This document shows, piece after piece, positions 1-10,783 of a stretch of 64,000 nucleotides of DNA (positions within the stretch are counted from its first letter, which is position 1; each line of letters starts with the position of its first letter). Location: assembly GCA_033557465.1 (NCBI GenBank), contig CM066033.1, positions 1,241,441,523 through 1,241,505,522 on the forward strand. The letters run 5' to 3'. A program made the translations under genes and the position numbers. The notes below the pieces were generated by a model. That model did not search any database and was not told the DNA's origin. It saw only the letters and a program-made list of their open reading frames with translations. Source of the stretch: Ichthyophis bannanicus. Its lineage: Eukaryota; Chordata; Amphibia; Gymnophiona; Ichthyophiidae.

Positions 1-147
1 GTATATAGTTTCCCCTAATATCTCCAAGTTACTGACCCTGTTATAATGTAAACAAAGGATTGATCCAATGCAAAAATTTGTTGACTGTAAACTGCGCTGG
101 TACCAAAAGCGCGGTATATAAGAACTGTAAATAAATAAATAAACTCC
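1..147 (+). repeat. 3' end of an L2-type LINE
   Basis: The block ends in an (AAAT)n tail at about 128-147. Just before it is a short hairpin-like segment reading GCGCTGGTACC then GCGCGGTATATAAG. The same arrangement appears in reverse orientation at 19363-19440, where it closes a coding L2-type element. I therefore read this as the terminal part of a 5'-truncated L2-like copy whose body lies outside the window. Confidence 0.6.
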
Positions 148-577
148 ATACAAATTTGGTCACTTTCCTCTGAAATGATTTAAGTTTTCATATATCCTTA
201 GCGGGATACAGCCTCCAAAACTGAGCTCAGTACTCGAAGTGAGGCCTTATCAATGACCTGTACAGGTACATTATCACCTCCTGTTTCGAAGTCAATGCTG
301 ACTCCTGGCGACCCAGCAGTCCCTGGATTTTCTTGGCAAGGTCTGACTTGAAGTAGATTGTCAGGGCTTTTCAGCTGATTATGCCCTCTTTATGCAGCCA
401 TTGCCTTTTCACATTCTTTCTTCACCTTCAGATCCTCAGACACTACACACCCCGAGGTCTCTTTCTTGGTCCATGCACACCATCCTCTCACCTCCTATCG
501 CTCCTTTTAATTTCTGTACTCCAAGTGCTTCACTTTGGACTTCTTTGCATTAAATCTTAAAGCACCAAACATTAAAC
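148..577. other. No gene seen
   Basis: This stretch has only short, interrupted reading frames and no repeat that I recognise. It could be unique host DNA or an old element beyond recognition. Confidence 0.4.
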
Positions 578-960
578 CAGGGCTCGATAATGCCCAGGTG
601 CCAGGTCACCATGGCAACCAGAAATTTATACCTTGTGCCTGGGATTTGTTCTGCCCTCCCCCCGATCATGGGGAGAAAACCCCTCCTGTTCTGTCTGCGA
701 GAAATTGAATCCCCATGGGCAGAACAGAAGTGATCTTCGACACAATCAAGGCTTAGATGCAGCAGACAGTATGCAGGGATATGATCCCGTGGGCTGTCTG
801 CTGCATCTAAGCATCGATCATGGCAAAGATCCCTCCAATTCTGCCCATGGGAGATCGGATCTCTACAGGCAGAACAGGAGTGATCTTTGAGGAGATCGGG
901 ACTTAGATGCAGCAAAGATCCCTCCTGTTGGGGATCAGAGTTTTCAGAAAAATAAAAAAG
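578..960. repeat. hAT-like end with internal inverted/direct repeats
   Basis: The segment opens with CAGGGCTCGATAATGCC, which resembles a common hAT terminal inverted repeat. Inside, a unit of about 50 bp ending CTTAGATGCAGCAGACAG occurs three times: at about 719-769 (+), 794-844 (-) and 872-922 (+). The 18-bp cores at 752-769 and 794-811 are perfect inverted copies. I could not find the opposite terminus, so element limits are uncertain. The reading frames through this segment are repeat-driven and I do not consider them genes. From 961 to 1112 the sequence is purine-rich and featureless. Confidence 0.4.
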
Positions 961-1112
961 TAAGATGGGAGAGAGGCAGCAAACATTTAAAGGGGCAATA
1001 CCTTTAAAAAAAATAAGGAGGATGGGGGAATGGAGGACAGGGGGTGGGAGTTCTGGGGGGAAGGGAGAAGGGGAGAGAGTCCAGAAGGGGAACAGAGAGT
1101 GAGGAGGGGTCG

Positions 1113-1517
1113 ATAAGAACATAAGAACATAAGATCTGCCATACTGGGTCAGACCAAGGTCCATCAAGCCCAGTATCCTGTTTCCAACTGTGGCCAATCT
1201 AGGTCATACGTACCTAGTAGTTTCCCCAAAAGACACAGGTTCCACAATGCTTGTACTGGGTCAAGCATTGATATCCTGGGTCCCTTCTTAATAATGGTTT
1301 ATGGACCTTTCCTCCAGGAAGTTATCCAAACCTTATTTAACCCCAGCTACACTAACAGCCTTTACTACATCCTCCGGTAACAAATTCCAGAGTTTGATTA
1401 CACATTGAGTGAAAAAATATTTTTTTTATTAGTCTTAAATAGTTTACCCTGTAGCTTCATTGCATGTCCCCTAGTCTTTCTATATTCTGATAACATAAAC
1501 AATCAATCTACGTTTTG
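1113..1517 (-). mobile_element. CR1 LINE 3' end (CR1-A family)
   Basis: Read on the minus strand this matches the C-terminal coding end and 3' UTR of the long CR1 at 57324-63250. It ends in the direct 8-bp repeat TTATGTTC TTATGTTC, the kind of terminal microsatellite typical of CR1. The frame encoding the C-terminal NLLPEDV-like motif is broken. The match stops abruptly at about 1517, as expected for a 5'-truncated insertion. Confidence 0.85.
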
Positions 1518-1719
1518 TAGGCAGGGTTCACCTACAAAGCATCCCTAATTATCACCAAGATTGCCTGGGCACATGGGAGCTGTACACCAGGAAAATAAAA
1601 ACTCAGATCACAGTCACTTGTCAGCAAAACTCTTTTATTCGGTACAAGCAAAAAGCTGCAAGCACAGATATACAAGTGTCTGTCTCAGGAATCTGAGTGC
1701 AGGCAACATTCTCTGACAG
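1518..1719. other. No gene seen between CR1 pieces
   Basis: Short spacer between two CR1 fragments of the same orientation. It is not part of the CR1 consensus visible at 57-63 kb and I do not recognise it. Confidence 0.3.
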
Positions 1720-1915
1720 GCATTTTAGAGACTGTATTTTATTCATATTAATTTGGCTATTGGTAGACATGGGTAATTTGGGATCTTTAAGTTCTGTCTG
1801 TTCCATACTTGAGGGCATTTGGGCTACTTTACTCTTTTTTGGAACCTCTCTGCTTTTGGTAGTATCCTTCAAGAATACATTCTTCCGAACCATGCGCTCT
1901 TGGGCGACTGTGGGA
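1720..1915 (-). mobile_element. CR1-A fragment, ORF1/ORF2 junction
   Basis: Translated on the minus strand this contains KSREVPKKSKVAQMPSSMEQ, nearly identical to the start of ORF2 in the CR1 at 62060-62240. Compared with that copy it carries about 18 extra bases near 1855-1872, so one of the two has an indel. It is an isolated internal fragment with no intact domain. Confidence 0.8.
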
Positions 1916-2307
1916 GACTGTCGGGCGACTGATGTGGAGAGGGAAGTGTGCAAGGTGGAGGTTAAATGAATGAATGTATTGGGACATTCATTTATATTGT
2001 CACAAGCACAACGCCCGAAGCCATTTGCCTCTAGTGGTCGAGGGACATGGTGGTTGAGGATTCCTTCTTCTATCAGTTCCTAGCAACCTATTTCTTTGTG
2101 TTGGTTTCTGGGAAGTGTAGTACTGCTAAAAATATGTTGGTGCTTTAAGTAGAAGGTTTGTAGTTGAGGTAACCGAGGGTAAGGCTTGTAACAGAAAGTT
2201 TATTTCCATAACACAAAACACAGCAGGTTCAAGGTATCATTTACAGGATTACAACTGTAGGATTTGCTTAAGGTACAGCAAATAATGGCAAACAAACCAA
2301 AGAACAA
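1916..2307. other. No gene seen
   Basis: No sustained reading frame and no repeat that I recognise up to the abrupt 5' edge of the RTE fragment. Confidence 0.3.
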
Positions 2308-3035
2308 TCACAATCAAAGAACATAGTCTCAAAATGGGCCTGCACCTTAATGTAAAGAAGACAAAGATCATGACAACTGGCATAATCAACAGGTTCATCG
2401 TTGAAGGAGAAGAAATTGAAATCGTGAACAACTTTAACCTACTTGGATCAACTATCAATAAAGAAGCAACAAGCAGTCAAGAAATCAGACGACGCATTGC
2501 TCTTGGCAGAATGGCTATGAAAGACCTAGATAAGATTCTCAAGAGCAGAGATGTCTCTCTCCATACAAAGATTCGACTTGTTCAAGCCATGGTATTTTCA
2601 ATAACATCATATGGATGTGAAAGCTGGACAGTGGAAAAGACAGACAGGAAGAAAATTGATGCCTTTGAATTATGGTGCTGGCGGCGAATACTATGTATAC
2701 CATGGACTGCCCGAAGAACAAACCAGTCGGTACTAGAAGAGATCAAACCTAAGCTTTCTTTAGAAGCTCAGATGACAAGACTTCGACTTTCATACTTCGG
2801 ACACATCATGCGAAGAGAGAGATCATTAGAGAAAGACATCATGCTTGGCAAGATAGAAGGTCAACGCAAAAGAGGAAGGCCAGCAATGAGATGGATTGCT
2901 ACAATAACAGCAGCTACGGGTACCAGTCTGTCAACAATGAGCCGCCTGACTGAAGACCGAACACAATTTAGGATAGCTATCCAGAGGGTCGCCATGAGTC
3001 GACTCCGACTCGACGGCACTTAACAACAACTTGCA
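2308..3035 (+). mobile_element. RTE/BovB-type LINE, 5'-truncated copy 1
   Basis: The frame at 2334-3023 encodes the C-terminal part of an RTE-clade reverse transcriptase: a late RT segment (GLHLNVKKTK), then SYGCESWTV, FELWCWRRIL, WTARRTNQS, YFGHIMRR and a final RLDGT before the stop. These are hallmarks of the region downstream of the RT in RTE/BovB. All RT catalytic blocks (YADD) are missing, so the copy is dead. The 3' end reads CGACTCGACGGCACTTAAC followed by a short (AAC)n tail. The second copy at 8181-9312 begins to match exactly at the TCACAATCAAAGAAC segment near 2308, which sets the 5' edge. No clear target duplication was seen. Confidence 0.88.
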
Positions 3036-4137
3036 GAAGCAATTGCCTTTAGAAACTAGGCTGCCACTTTCCTGTTTAGTCCTTGTTAATCAGAGCATAA
3101 AGAAAAAAATTCAGGCTTAATTCTTCTACAGCAGTTTGGTTTCTGCCAGCCTCAAAACCTCTCTAGGCTGCATTTCTACGTGAAACCAAACTTAGAACAA
3201 AACAAACATTCCAAGCTGTTATCAAAACTCTTAGCAGGCTTTTCATATAGGAGAGGAGCAAGCAAAAACTCTTATAGCAGCTAACTTGGCTTTTCTTGCC
3301 GTTACACAGTTCAAACACAGGTGACAAACAAGCATGAATCAGAGCTTCCTGATCAGGCTTACGTTGCAGTAAATTTCCCTTTTAAAACAGACAGGAATTT
3401 ACCTCCACACTGCTTCTGCCATATGGTTAACTTCCAAGGAGAATTACTTCTTTCAAGGCTAGCTTTTCCTCAAGACCTCCTGTCTAGAGCTTGGCATAGA
3501 GAGCAATCCATAAAGCAATCTTCTTCCCCCACTCTGACACTGTTTCTCCCAACTGCATGGGTTTTGACTCACCGACCTGGTCAGACTGCTCAGCTGACAA
3601 CCTCTCTGGTGGTCTGAAAGCTTCTCCACTTCCTGGCCCCCACCTCTGTTGCCAACCTGTTGCAGGGAATTCAGCTCTCTCAGCTCTGGGTAGCTCAGCT
3701 CTTCTCCAAGAATCCACTCCTTCTCTCTGCTTCTGTCTCAGCTGATCTCCCGGGTGCTCTCCTTCTCGTCTCTCCCTCTCTGCATATCTAACCCAGGCTT
3801 ATACCTCCATGGTCTTAACCCCACCTCTTTCTTTTCCAGGTGTTGGTAATCCCCCTACCTTCTGATATTAGAATAATCAGTGCACTTGTTAAAGTAAGGG
3901 CTTTGGTCCTCGTGCTTGCAATCCCTCTTTCTTACTTTATCAGTCATTGGCTGAAACCTGTTCCAGCTGGGTTTTTTCTGTCTTTGAAACCTGGCTGTGG
4001 CTTTCTCTCCCTGAACTCCTAGAAGGGGACCCTTAACCAGGGTGAATTCGTTATGCTTCTCACCTCCCCCACTCTCAGGATAGCTGACTTTGCCACAATA
4101 TATGCCAAAGGGTGCATCCCATCCCCTGTACATATAT
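3036..4137. other. No gene recognised
   Basis: Contains several short frames on both strands that do not resemble any protein I know and lack conserved motifs. The stretch 3500-3850 is pyrimidine-rich on the plus strand. It might be host intergenic DNA or an old LTR-type element, but nothing decisive is visible. Confidence 0.3.
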
Positions 4138-4160
4138 GCAAGCACCTCACCCTCCATACA

Positions 4161-4192
<32 letters not shown>

Positions 4193-4410
4193 TTCGCACA
4201 CACTTATACACCTCACCTCCGCACCACACATGAAATACACACACACATGCAGGCAACCCACCTCTGTACCACATACACAGAGGCTCCCCATCTCTGCAGC
4301 ACATATAACATGCACCAAAGCCCTGCACATCATCCACACAAAGGCACCCAGCACAACATTCCACACACAGACAGGCACATCACCATTGTACCACACACCC
4401 ACAGAGAGAC
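4138..4410. repeat. (CA)n microsatellite and degenerate CA-rich repeat
   Basis: A near-perfect (CA)n run occupies about 4154-4193. It is followed by a degenerate minisatellite of ACACA- and CACC-rich units to about 4410. Reading frames across it are low-complexity products of the repeat. Confidence 0.9.
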
Positions 4411-4599
4411 TTGCTAGATGAAGCTATAGCTATTGTTATCTAAAGATGATGCATGGTGTGGGAACTCTGGTGCTGGTCTCATGAGAACATAAGATCAGCA
4501 GAAGAGAACCAGAAAGGGGGGGATTGGGGGACAAAGAGGTCACAAGCACTGTCTCCTAGGATTTTGGCCTGGTTCTTAAATCTGCACAAAATTTGTCAA

Positions 4600-4725
4600 G
4601 GCCTGCATTAAAACATTCTTCCAATTTTTTGTAGATCAGTTTTCATGTTGTCAACTCCCTCTAGGTTGTCTAACCTGTTACAAATCGCCATATCATTTGC
4701 AGACAGGCAATTTGCCTCTTATATG
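4600..4725 (-). mobile_element. CR1-B-like RT fragment
   Basis: On the minus strand this reads ANDMAICNRLDNLEGVDNMK then TDLQKIGRMF. It aligns with the DDTKLCNRVNSPEGVDNM segment just after the catalytic FADD motif in the CR1-type element at 31.5-31.65 kb. It is a short relic lacking the active site itself. Confidence 0.6.
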
Positions 4726-5560
4726 GCAGATTGATCCCTTAGCAGTAGTCCCACTAGACTACCATTAAGGGTCATAGCCACCATTTTTAACCCCAGAGCC
4801 AGATGGGGCAAGAGTGGATAGTGATTGCTTCCACCCCAGGCCACTACATTACTATGGAGACCCCCCCCCCCCCCAGTGATTCTGGGGGGGCAGGGTCAAG
4901 ATATGGTGCTTGATGGAGGTTCTCCTCTGGGGGGGATCTTTCTGTTTGAGAGGGTGCTTGATTGGGAGGTGAAAGTTTAAGGGGGATATCAGATCGGGCA
5001 GGGAGATGCTGTGCAGGAGTAGGGGCTGTGTCATCAGAGCAGCTACATTTTTTGCTTAGCACTGGGGCCATGTTACTTACCTCAGCTGAATCCGTGCTGT
5101 CTGCCAAAGCACGAAACACAGGCTAATGTGGTAAGTATCTGCGCTGTATGGTAAATGCAGATGTTGCTCCCTGTATGTACTGCACAGGCTTTGCACTTAA
5201 CACACAGTATTTGCAAAAACCTATCACTCTTTAATAAACAGGCCCTATGTGCATTATTTCCCATTTAAAAAGTCATGACAAAAAAATCAAGTGTGGATTT
5301 CTATGACTGCACAGCCACTTTCAATACAAAAGGGAATGTGTGCTTTTGCTTTGAAAATTGAGTCAAAGTTTGCAAGTAAAAACTACCTATGGATTTTGTC
5401 CCTAAATGACTAGTTCGAAAATTTCCGTCTAGATGTGCAAATACAATTTTCACTCACATAAGAAAATGGATGCTCAATAATAGCAACATCCAACTTAATA
5501 CCAAGCTTATGATTTATGTAGCACTAAGGATCCCCACCCTACTATAGAACTGAGAAATGG
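4726..5560. other. No gene; poly-C tract with G-run
   Basis: A run of about 14 C at 4861-4874 is followed 9 bases later by a run of 7 G, which could form a hairpin or G-quadruplex-type structure. Otherwise no gene or recognised repeat. Confidence 0.4.
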
Positions 5561-6230
5561 AGCCTGATTCTGAGAGGGGCACGGTGGTACACAGAATCAG
5601 GCAAGTGGACAACCCGGCATTTCCCTGCCGCATGTGGGGAGGATGTCCCCACAAGCACCCCCAACTCCCGCAGCTTAGGCCCCCCTCTTCCCCATCATCC
5701 GACCCATGGCTGGCCAGCTGGGGCCTGGATCGGGTTATGGGTACCCTCCTGCACCCAGCCAAGCCCTGGAGAAAGATCCACAATCACCAGGTCAGTGCTG
5801 CTTATTCCATCTCTGAGATGGAATAAGCAGCATGTCCCCATGGACCCCACAGGACATACAGGGCCATGACCTGAATCAGCCCTATATGTCCTGCCAGGCT
5901 GGCCCGCCCCCGCTGCACCTCAATCCTGCTGGCTCTCCCCATCCTAGTGCTCAGGATGTGCGGGGAGAGCAGGAGGGGGAATAGAGTTCCAACAGCTTGC
6001 GGGGCTGTACCTTCCGACCTGAATGGTCTCTGTATGTCTGGGCGCGTTGGCCTGCCCCTGCTTTGCCCCCATCCCACCTCCTCCAGCCCTCATCCAGCAC
6101 TCCCCACACAACCCTCTGTACATGTGGGGAGCGCTGGGACAGGAATTGTGTCCCAGGACTGTTCCTGGGTTGTATGTCCAAGCCGGACATACAACCCCAC
6201 TATTTGGAGGTCAGAATGACCCCATTGTAA
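5561..6230. other. GC-rich unassigned segment with perfect inverted repeat
   Basis: This segment is visibly richer in G+C than its surroundings. Overlapping short frames run on both strands, typical of GC-rich non-coding DNA. It contains the 18-bp perfect inverted repeat centred at 5814 and a second self-complementary patch near 6175-6195 (GTATGTCC...GGACATAC). No protein family is recognised. It may be a DNA-transposon remnant. Confidence 0.35.
5796..5832. repeat. 18-bp perfect inverted repeat, 1-base loop
   Basis: TGCTTATTCCATCTC and its reverse complement flank a single T at 5814; arms are 5796-5813 and 5815-5832 with no mismatch. Confidence 0.9.
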
Positions 6231-7852
6231 ATATATATTGGACACCTCAAAATGTTGGAAAAGTACCCTTAATGTTGCCTGAAATCATCTGATTCCAGTC
6301 TGAAGACAGATTTATCAACATTAACATCCTTTCACAAATAAACGACATAGGCATCAAGGTGAGAATTACCTAACTTCAGCTTTCCAAGACATCTAGATGT
6401 CTGGCTCCAAACTCCCAAAGCAAGTTTTAATCACTCTGATAAATCAAGACACACTTTCGAGATGAGGACAAAAAAGGTGATTAAGGATATCAATGAGGCC
6501 AATATGAAGAAGTACAACATAGAACTATCATGGACATCCGGTGTAACATCTAATTTTAGACTTGCTCTGAGGAATGCATAGCGATCAACAAGCATCTGAA
6601 AAGTTCATGTTTTAACTGAAAAACATCCAAAAAGTGAAGAGAAAAAAAACACTCAATTATCCCCAGTTCTCAACACAAGTTCAACCATAGCTGCATCAGG
6701 ATATAAACCCTGATGCTCTGTTCATAACCTGCTACACTAACCATTATGCTATCTTAGATATCTAGGTTCTAAAATATGGTTCTGGGGATGTCTAAGTAGA
6801 CACCCCTGCAGAGGTCACTATAGGGCACGTCCAGACTGTGAAATCACATCTGCACCTAGACATACCTGAATTTTTTCAGATATTCTGGCTTAGACATCCC
6901 AGATTGCACTTGGACGGATCTTGTAAATTCCCCCTCTAGGAGTATGGGATTGACACAGCTAAAGGAGAGAAATTGGTTCAGAGAGTGAGAATATACTGGA
7001 GCCTTGAAAAGGGGATGGAAGATAGATATTAGAAAGGAACAAGAGAGAATACAGGAGAACAATAAGTAGCTCAAAGCACACCTACTGGACACAGGGGACA
7101 GTCAGGCCAAGGAACCACAAGCACAGTTCCTTCAGTCATCAGCGACATATGCGTCCCCCAAAAACAACCAAATCTGGTGCTTACTCCTGACTTACAGTAT
7201 AGCAGTTGTAAATTGGCATGTCTAAAATATCCGTCTTCACATCTCTAACCTATGTTAAATACGTCATCTATGTGCAAACGCCTGGGCCATCCCAACCATG
7301 CCTCAATACTCCCCCCGCCCCACCACCACCCCTGAACACGTCCCACGGAAATATGCAAAAATCAACATGCCCAACATGAAAACATGAACCTTATGGTCTT
7401 AAAAATATCACGTTTTCCATGTGGAAGTAGCTTGCAAATTTTTCTGTCGCCATATCCACGTTTAAAATGTAAATTGACCTTCTATAATAACCCCCTGTAT
7501 ATCTGTCTATTTATAGACAGATAAAAACAAAACAGAGAAAATGTATTATTCCACCTATTGGGTTGTCTAATTGTAGTATCTCCTCAACAGTGCAAATAAC
7601 AGAGAAAAATCCAGGTTTCCCAGCACCTTGCATTGTTTTTTTTTCCTCAAATGTTTCATTCAAAAAAATTGCATTAGAAACAGCCCTTCTTTCATTTTTC
7701 AGACCGAGTTCCACAATTTAGCTCTAGCTCCTTGCACTTAGGGCTGATAGTCAAGAAACGATGAGCTGCTAAATTTGGTCTCCTTAGTTAGCTGCTAAAT
7801 TTGTGCCTTTTACAGCTGAAACTTCATCCTAATTTAGAAGTTTAAAAGTTAT
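6231..7852. other. No gene seen
   Basis: AT-rich, stop-dense sequence. I see no conserved protein segment, no tRNA-like element and no recognised repeat family. It may be host intergenic or intronic DNA. Confidence 0.35.
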
Positions 7853-8180
7853 GGGGTCGATATTCAGCCTACAGCAGTCAGCATTGTTAAAACACCTGAC
7901 TGCCATGGACAAAAATGAAAGTGGATAAGCAGCGCTAGAGTTTATCTGGCACTGAATATTCAGTTTCATCACTCACATTTTGCTATGTGGTTAGCAGAGA
8001 TATTCAGCCAATAAGTGGATAGCAAAAACCGCTTAAAGTTAGGACGGTCCTTGATCTCTCCTACTTTATGCAGCTAGTTTATTTATTTCTTTATTTATTT
8101 TGCATTGGAATATTCATGATTACAAAAGTAAACATTAAGAAAAGAGAGTTGCCCAGCACATAAATACAAAAGAAGCATAT

Positions 8181-9312
8181 GTTGTTGTTGTTGTTAAGTG
8201 CCGTCGAGTCGGAGTCAACTCATGGCGACCCTCTGAATAGCTATCCTAAATTGTGTTCAGTCTTGAGTCAGGCGGCTCATTGTTGACAGACTGGTACCCG
8301 TAGCTGCTGTTATTGTATTGATCCATCTCATTGCTGGCCTTCCTTTTTTGCGTTTACCTTCAATCTTGCCAAGCATGATGTCTTTCTCTAATGAACTCTC
8401 TCTTCGCATGATGTGTCCAAAGTATGAAAGTCGAAGTCTTGTCATCTGAGCTTCTAAAGAAAGCTTAGGTTTGATCTCCTCTAGTACCGATTGGTTTGTT
8501 CTTCGGGCAGTCCATGGTATACACAGTATTCGCCGCCAGCACCATAATTCAAAGGCATCAATTTTCTTCCTATCTTTTTCACTGTCCAGCTTTCACATCC
8601 ATATGATGTTATTGAAAATACCATGGCTTGAACAAGTCGAATCTTTGTATGGAGAGAGACATCTCTGTTCTTGAGAATCTTATCTAGGTCTTTCATAGCC
8701 ATTCTGCCAAGAGCAATGCGTCTTCTGATTTCTTGACTGCTTGTTGCTTCTTTATTGATAGTTGATCCAAGTAGGTTAAAGTTGTTCACGATTTCAATTT
8801 CTTCTCCTTCAACGATGAACCTGTTGATTATGCCAGTTGTCAAGATCTTTGTCTTCTTTACATTGAGGTGCAGGCCCATTTTGAGACTATGTTCTTTGAT
8901 TGTGAGAAGCAAATGTTTCAGATCATCTTCACTTTCAGCCAGTAATGTGGTATCATCAGCATAGCGAAGGTTGTTGATGAGTCTTCCACCAATCTTCACA
9001 CCTCTGTTGTCTTCATACAATCCAGCTTCTCTGATGATTTGTTCTGCATATAAATTAAACAGATAGGGGGAAAGTATGCAGCCTTGTCTTACACCTTTGC
9101 TTATTTTAAACAATTCTGTTTCTCCTTGATCCGTTCGAACTGTTGCTTCTTGATCAATGTACAGATTGTGCAAGAGTATGATCAGGTGTTCTGGTATACC
9201 CATGCTTCTTAATGTGGCCCAAAGTTTCTCATGGTTTACAAAGTCAAAAGCCTTGCTATAGTCGATAAAGCACAAATAGATATCCTTTTGGTATTCTTTA
9301 GTCTTTTCAAGC
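8181..9312 (-). mobile_element. RTE/BovB-type LINE, 5'-truncated copy 2
   Basis: On the minus strand the frame runs from LEKTKEYQKDIYLCFIDYSK through the RT core: FIDYSKAFD (catalytic Asp), RQGCILSPYLFN and RYADDTTLLA (catalytic Asp pair, near 8944-8966), then the GLHLNVKKTK to SYGCESWTV segment. A 4-bp deletion near 8570 relative to copy 1 shifts the frame; the remainder (MTRLRLSYFGHIMRR and later) continues at 8257-8445. So this is a pseudogene of the endonuclease/RT polyprotein lacking the endonuclease. The tail is (AAC)n, seen as (GTT)n at 8181-8195. It lies inside the 3' UTR of the ORF1-only retroposon. Confidence 0.88.
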
Positions 9313-9506
9313 TAAAGAATCCACATTATAAGGAGAGACAGCTAGAACCAAGCATACCATAAATTCAAAAGATCCCAATTTGGCCTGATGTCCAGCGGGT
9401 AGGACGCTTTGCGTTGAAGCTCCCGAGAGGCCTACTTAGAATCCTGACTTAATACCTATACAAACTTACTATTTCGCTCCGAGCTGACCGGGGTACCTCG
9501 GGGGGG

Positions 9507-10355
9507 ATGGCGGCCCATAAACCAGCGCGCTTGGACTTCGGGTCTCCTTCTTCTTCTCACGGAAAACGCTCCAAAACAGAGGTGTCCTCCCCACAGAAGA
9601 TGGTTCCATTTCGTGAAAACCCCGAAATGCACCTGGAGATTTTGGAGGAAATACACGGCGTGAAGGAATTGGTGCAGTCCAATGGAGAAGCGCTTCGAGC
9701 CATGCGAGAAGACTTTGGAGTGCTCCAGGACCGACTTGAAAGTCTTTCATTACGGCAGGACAACATGGCGGGGGTCCTCGACTCGCACGCGGTGCGCTTG
9801 GGCAAACTGGACAAGGCTGAGCGCCAGATACAGAATCTTCAAAAGGAGTTAGAAGATAGCAATAATCGAGCCCGTCGCAACAATGTGAGGCTCCTCGGAA
9901 TGCCGGAGGGGGTGGAAGCAGGAGATATCAGAGAATTCTTGCTCAAAACTCTTCCCTCCTTGCTGAAGATCACTTTTCATAGAGAACTGGAAATCGATCG
10001 AGCACACCGTGTTCCTGCCCACATGGCGCTCAACCGCACGACCCCCCGGCCTATTATCTTTAGCTTGCTACGATATCAACAAGTGGAACAAATTTTAAAT
10101 GCTGCCCGAGCGAATCATCATTTGGAATTTGAAGGTCGTAAAGTCTCCTTCTTTCCTGATTTGGCAAAGCCTACCGTTGACCGTCGGAAGAAACTCCTTG
10201 CTTTTCGCCCTCGACTTCAACAGCTACAGGCTCGCTTTGGCCTGTTGTATCCAGCGAAGCTCCGAGTGACTCTCCACAACCAAACCAGGACGTTCGAAGA
10301 TCCTGATCTACTATCAACATTTTTAGACTCCAAAGAAGCAGAGCAGGTGCGCTAA
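9507..10355 (+). CDS. L1 ORF1 protein (RNA-binding chaperone), intact
   Basis: The predicted 282-residue protein fits L1 ORF1p, the trimeric single-strand nucleic-acid chaperone that coats L1 RNA in the retrotransposition particle. The N-terminus (about 1-45) is basic and Ser/Pro-rich. Residues about 45-115 form a heptad-like coiled coil. The RRM-like part begins with NNRARRNNVRLLGMPEGVEA (about 117-136). The C-terminal domain includes FFPDLAKPTVDRRKK and YPAKLRVTL. The start MAAHKPARLDF matches the start MATLKPARLEF of the related ORF1 at 22885-23736 and has a favourable context. It is open throughout although the ORF2 behind it is wrecked, which suggests recent insertion or chance survival. 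Confidence 0.88.
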   Translation: MAAHKPARLDFGSPSSSHGKRSKTEVSSPQKMVPFRENPEMHLEILEEIHGVKELVQSNGEALRAMREDFGVLQDRLESLSLRQDNMAGVLDSHAVRLGKLDKAERQIQNLQKELEDSNNRARRNNVRLLGMPEGVEAGDIREFLLKTLPSLLKITFHRELEIDRAHRVPAHMALNRTTPRPIIFSLLRYQQVEQILNAARANHHLEFEGRKVSFFPDLAKPTVDRRKKLLAFRPRLQQLQARFGLLYPAKLRVTLHNQTRTFEDPDLLSTFLDSKEAEQVR

Positions 10356-10783
10356 TCCCAAATCTTGGACTCTTATCTGCCGGCTCTGTCCGCCATTTTG
10401 AAGGGCCCGATGCGGCGGTCATAGCCAAGCACAGAGATTGCCTGGACTTTCTTTCTTTCTCTATATGACTTTTGTTTTTTGGTCTCCTATCCCTTCATGA
10501 TGTGTGCCTCGGTCGGATTCGGAGCACGCACAGTCCTACAGGTTATGTATTTTTTCAATTTCGGCCTTCTCTGGGGTTTCTCCCCGCAGACACATGGTCG
10601 CCAGTAATTTTGGGGTTTTGCTTCTCCTCTACTGTACTGCGGTTTTCTTTGTTAATGTGGGGCGCTTCATTGTATTATATTAGCTTATTTTTCTTATGTC
10701 ATGTGTACAGCCAGATACAGTCAGTCTGAGGGACATAGTGAAATTATGTGTGCTATCATGCTCAGAATTTTTAACTTTTCTGA

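Noticed and set aside
550..1197. 215-codon minus-strand frame
   Set aside because: It runs across repeat units and into a CR1 3' end; its internal peptide repeats come from the DNA repeats.
3855..4421. Overlapping frames on both strands around the CA repeat
   Set aside because: Low-complexity translations (Cys-Val and Thr-His repeats) of the (CA)n tract.
5514..6292. Many 75-90-codon frames in the GC-rich segment
   Set aside because: Frames overlap on both strands, no motif, and stop-poor simply because of composition; the two frames ending in the same peptide reflect the palindrome at 5814.
8181..9312. Target-site duplication for the RTE copy 2
   Set aside because: Only AAAGAA is shared between the flanks and its position does not fit the element ends, so I do not claim one.
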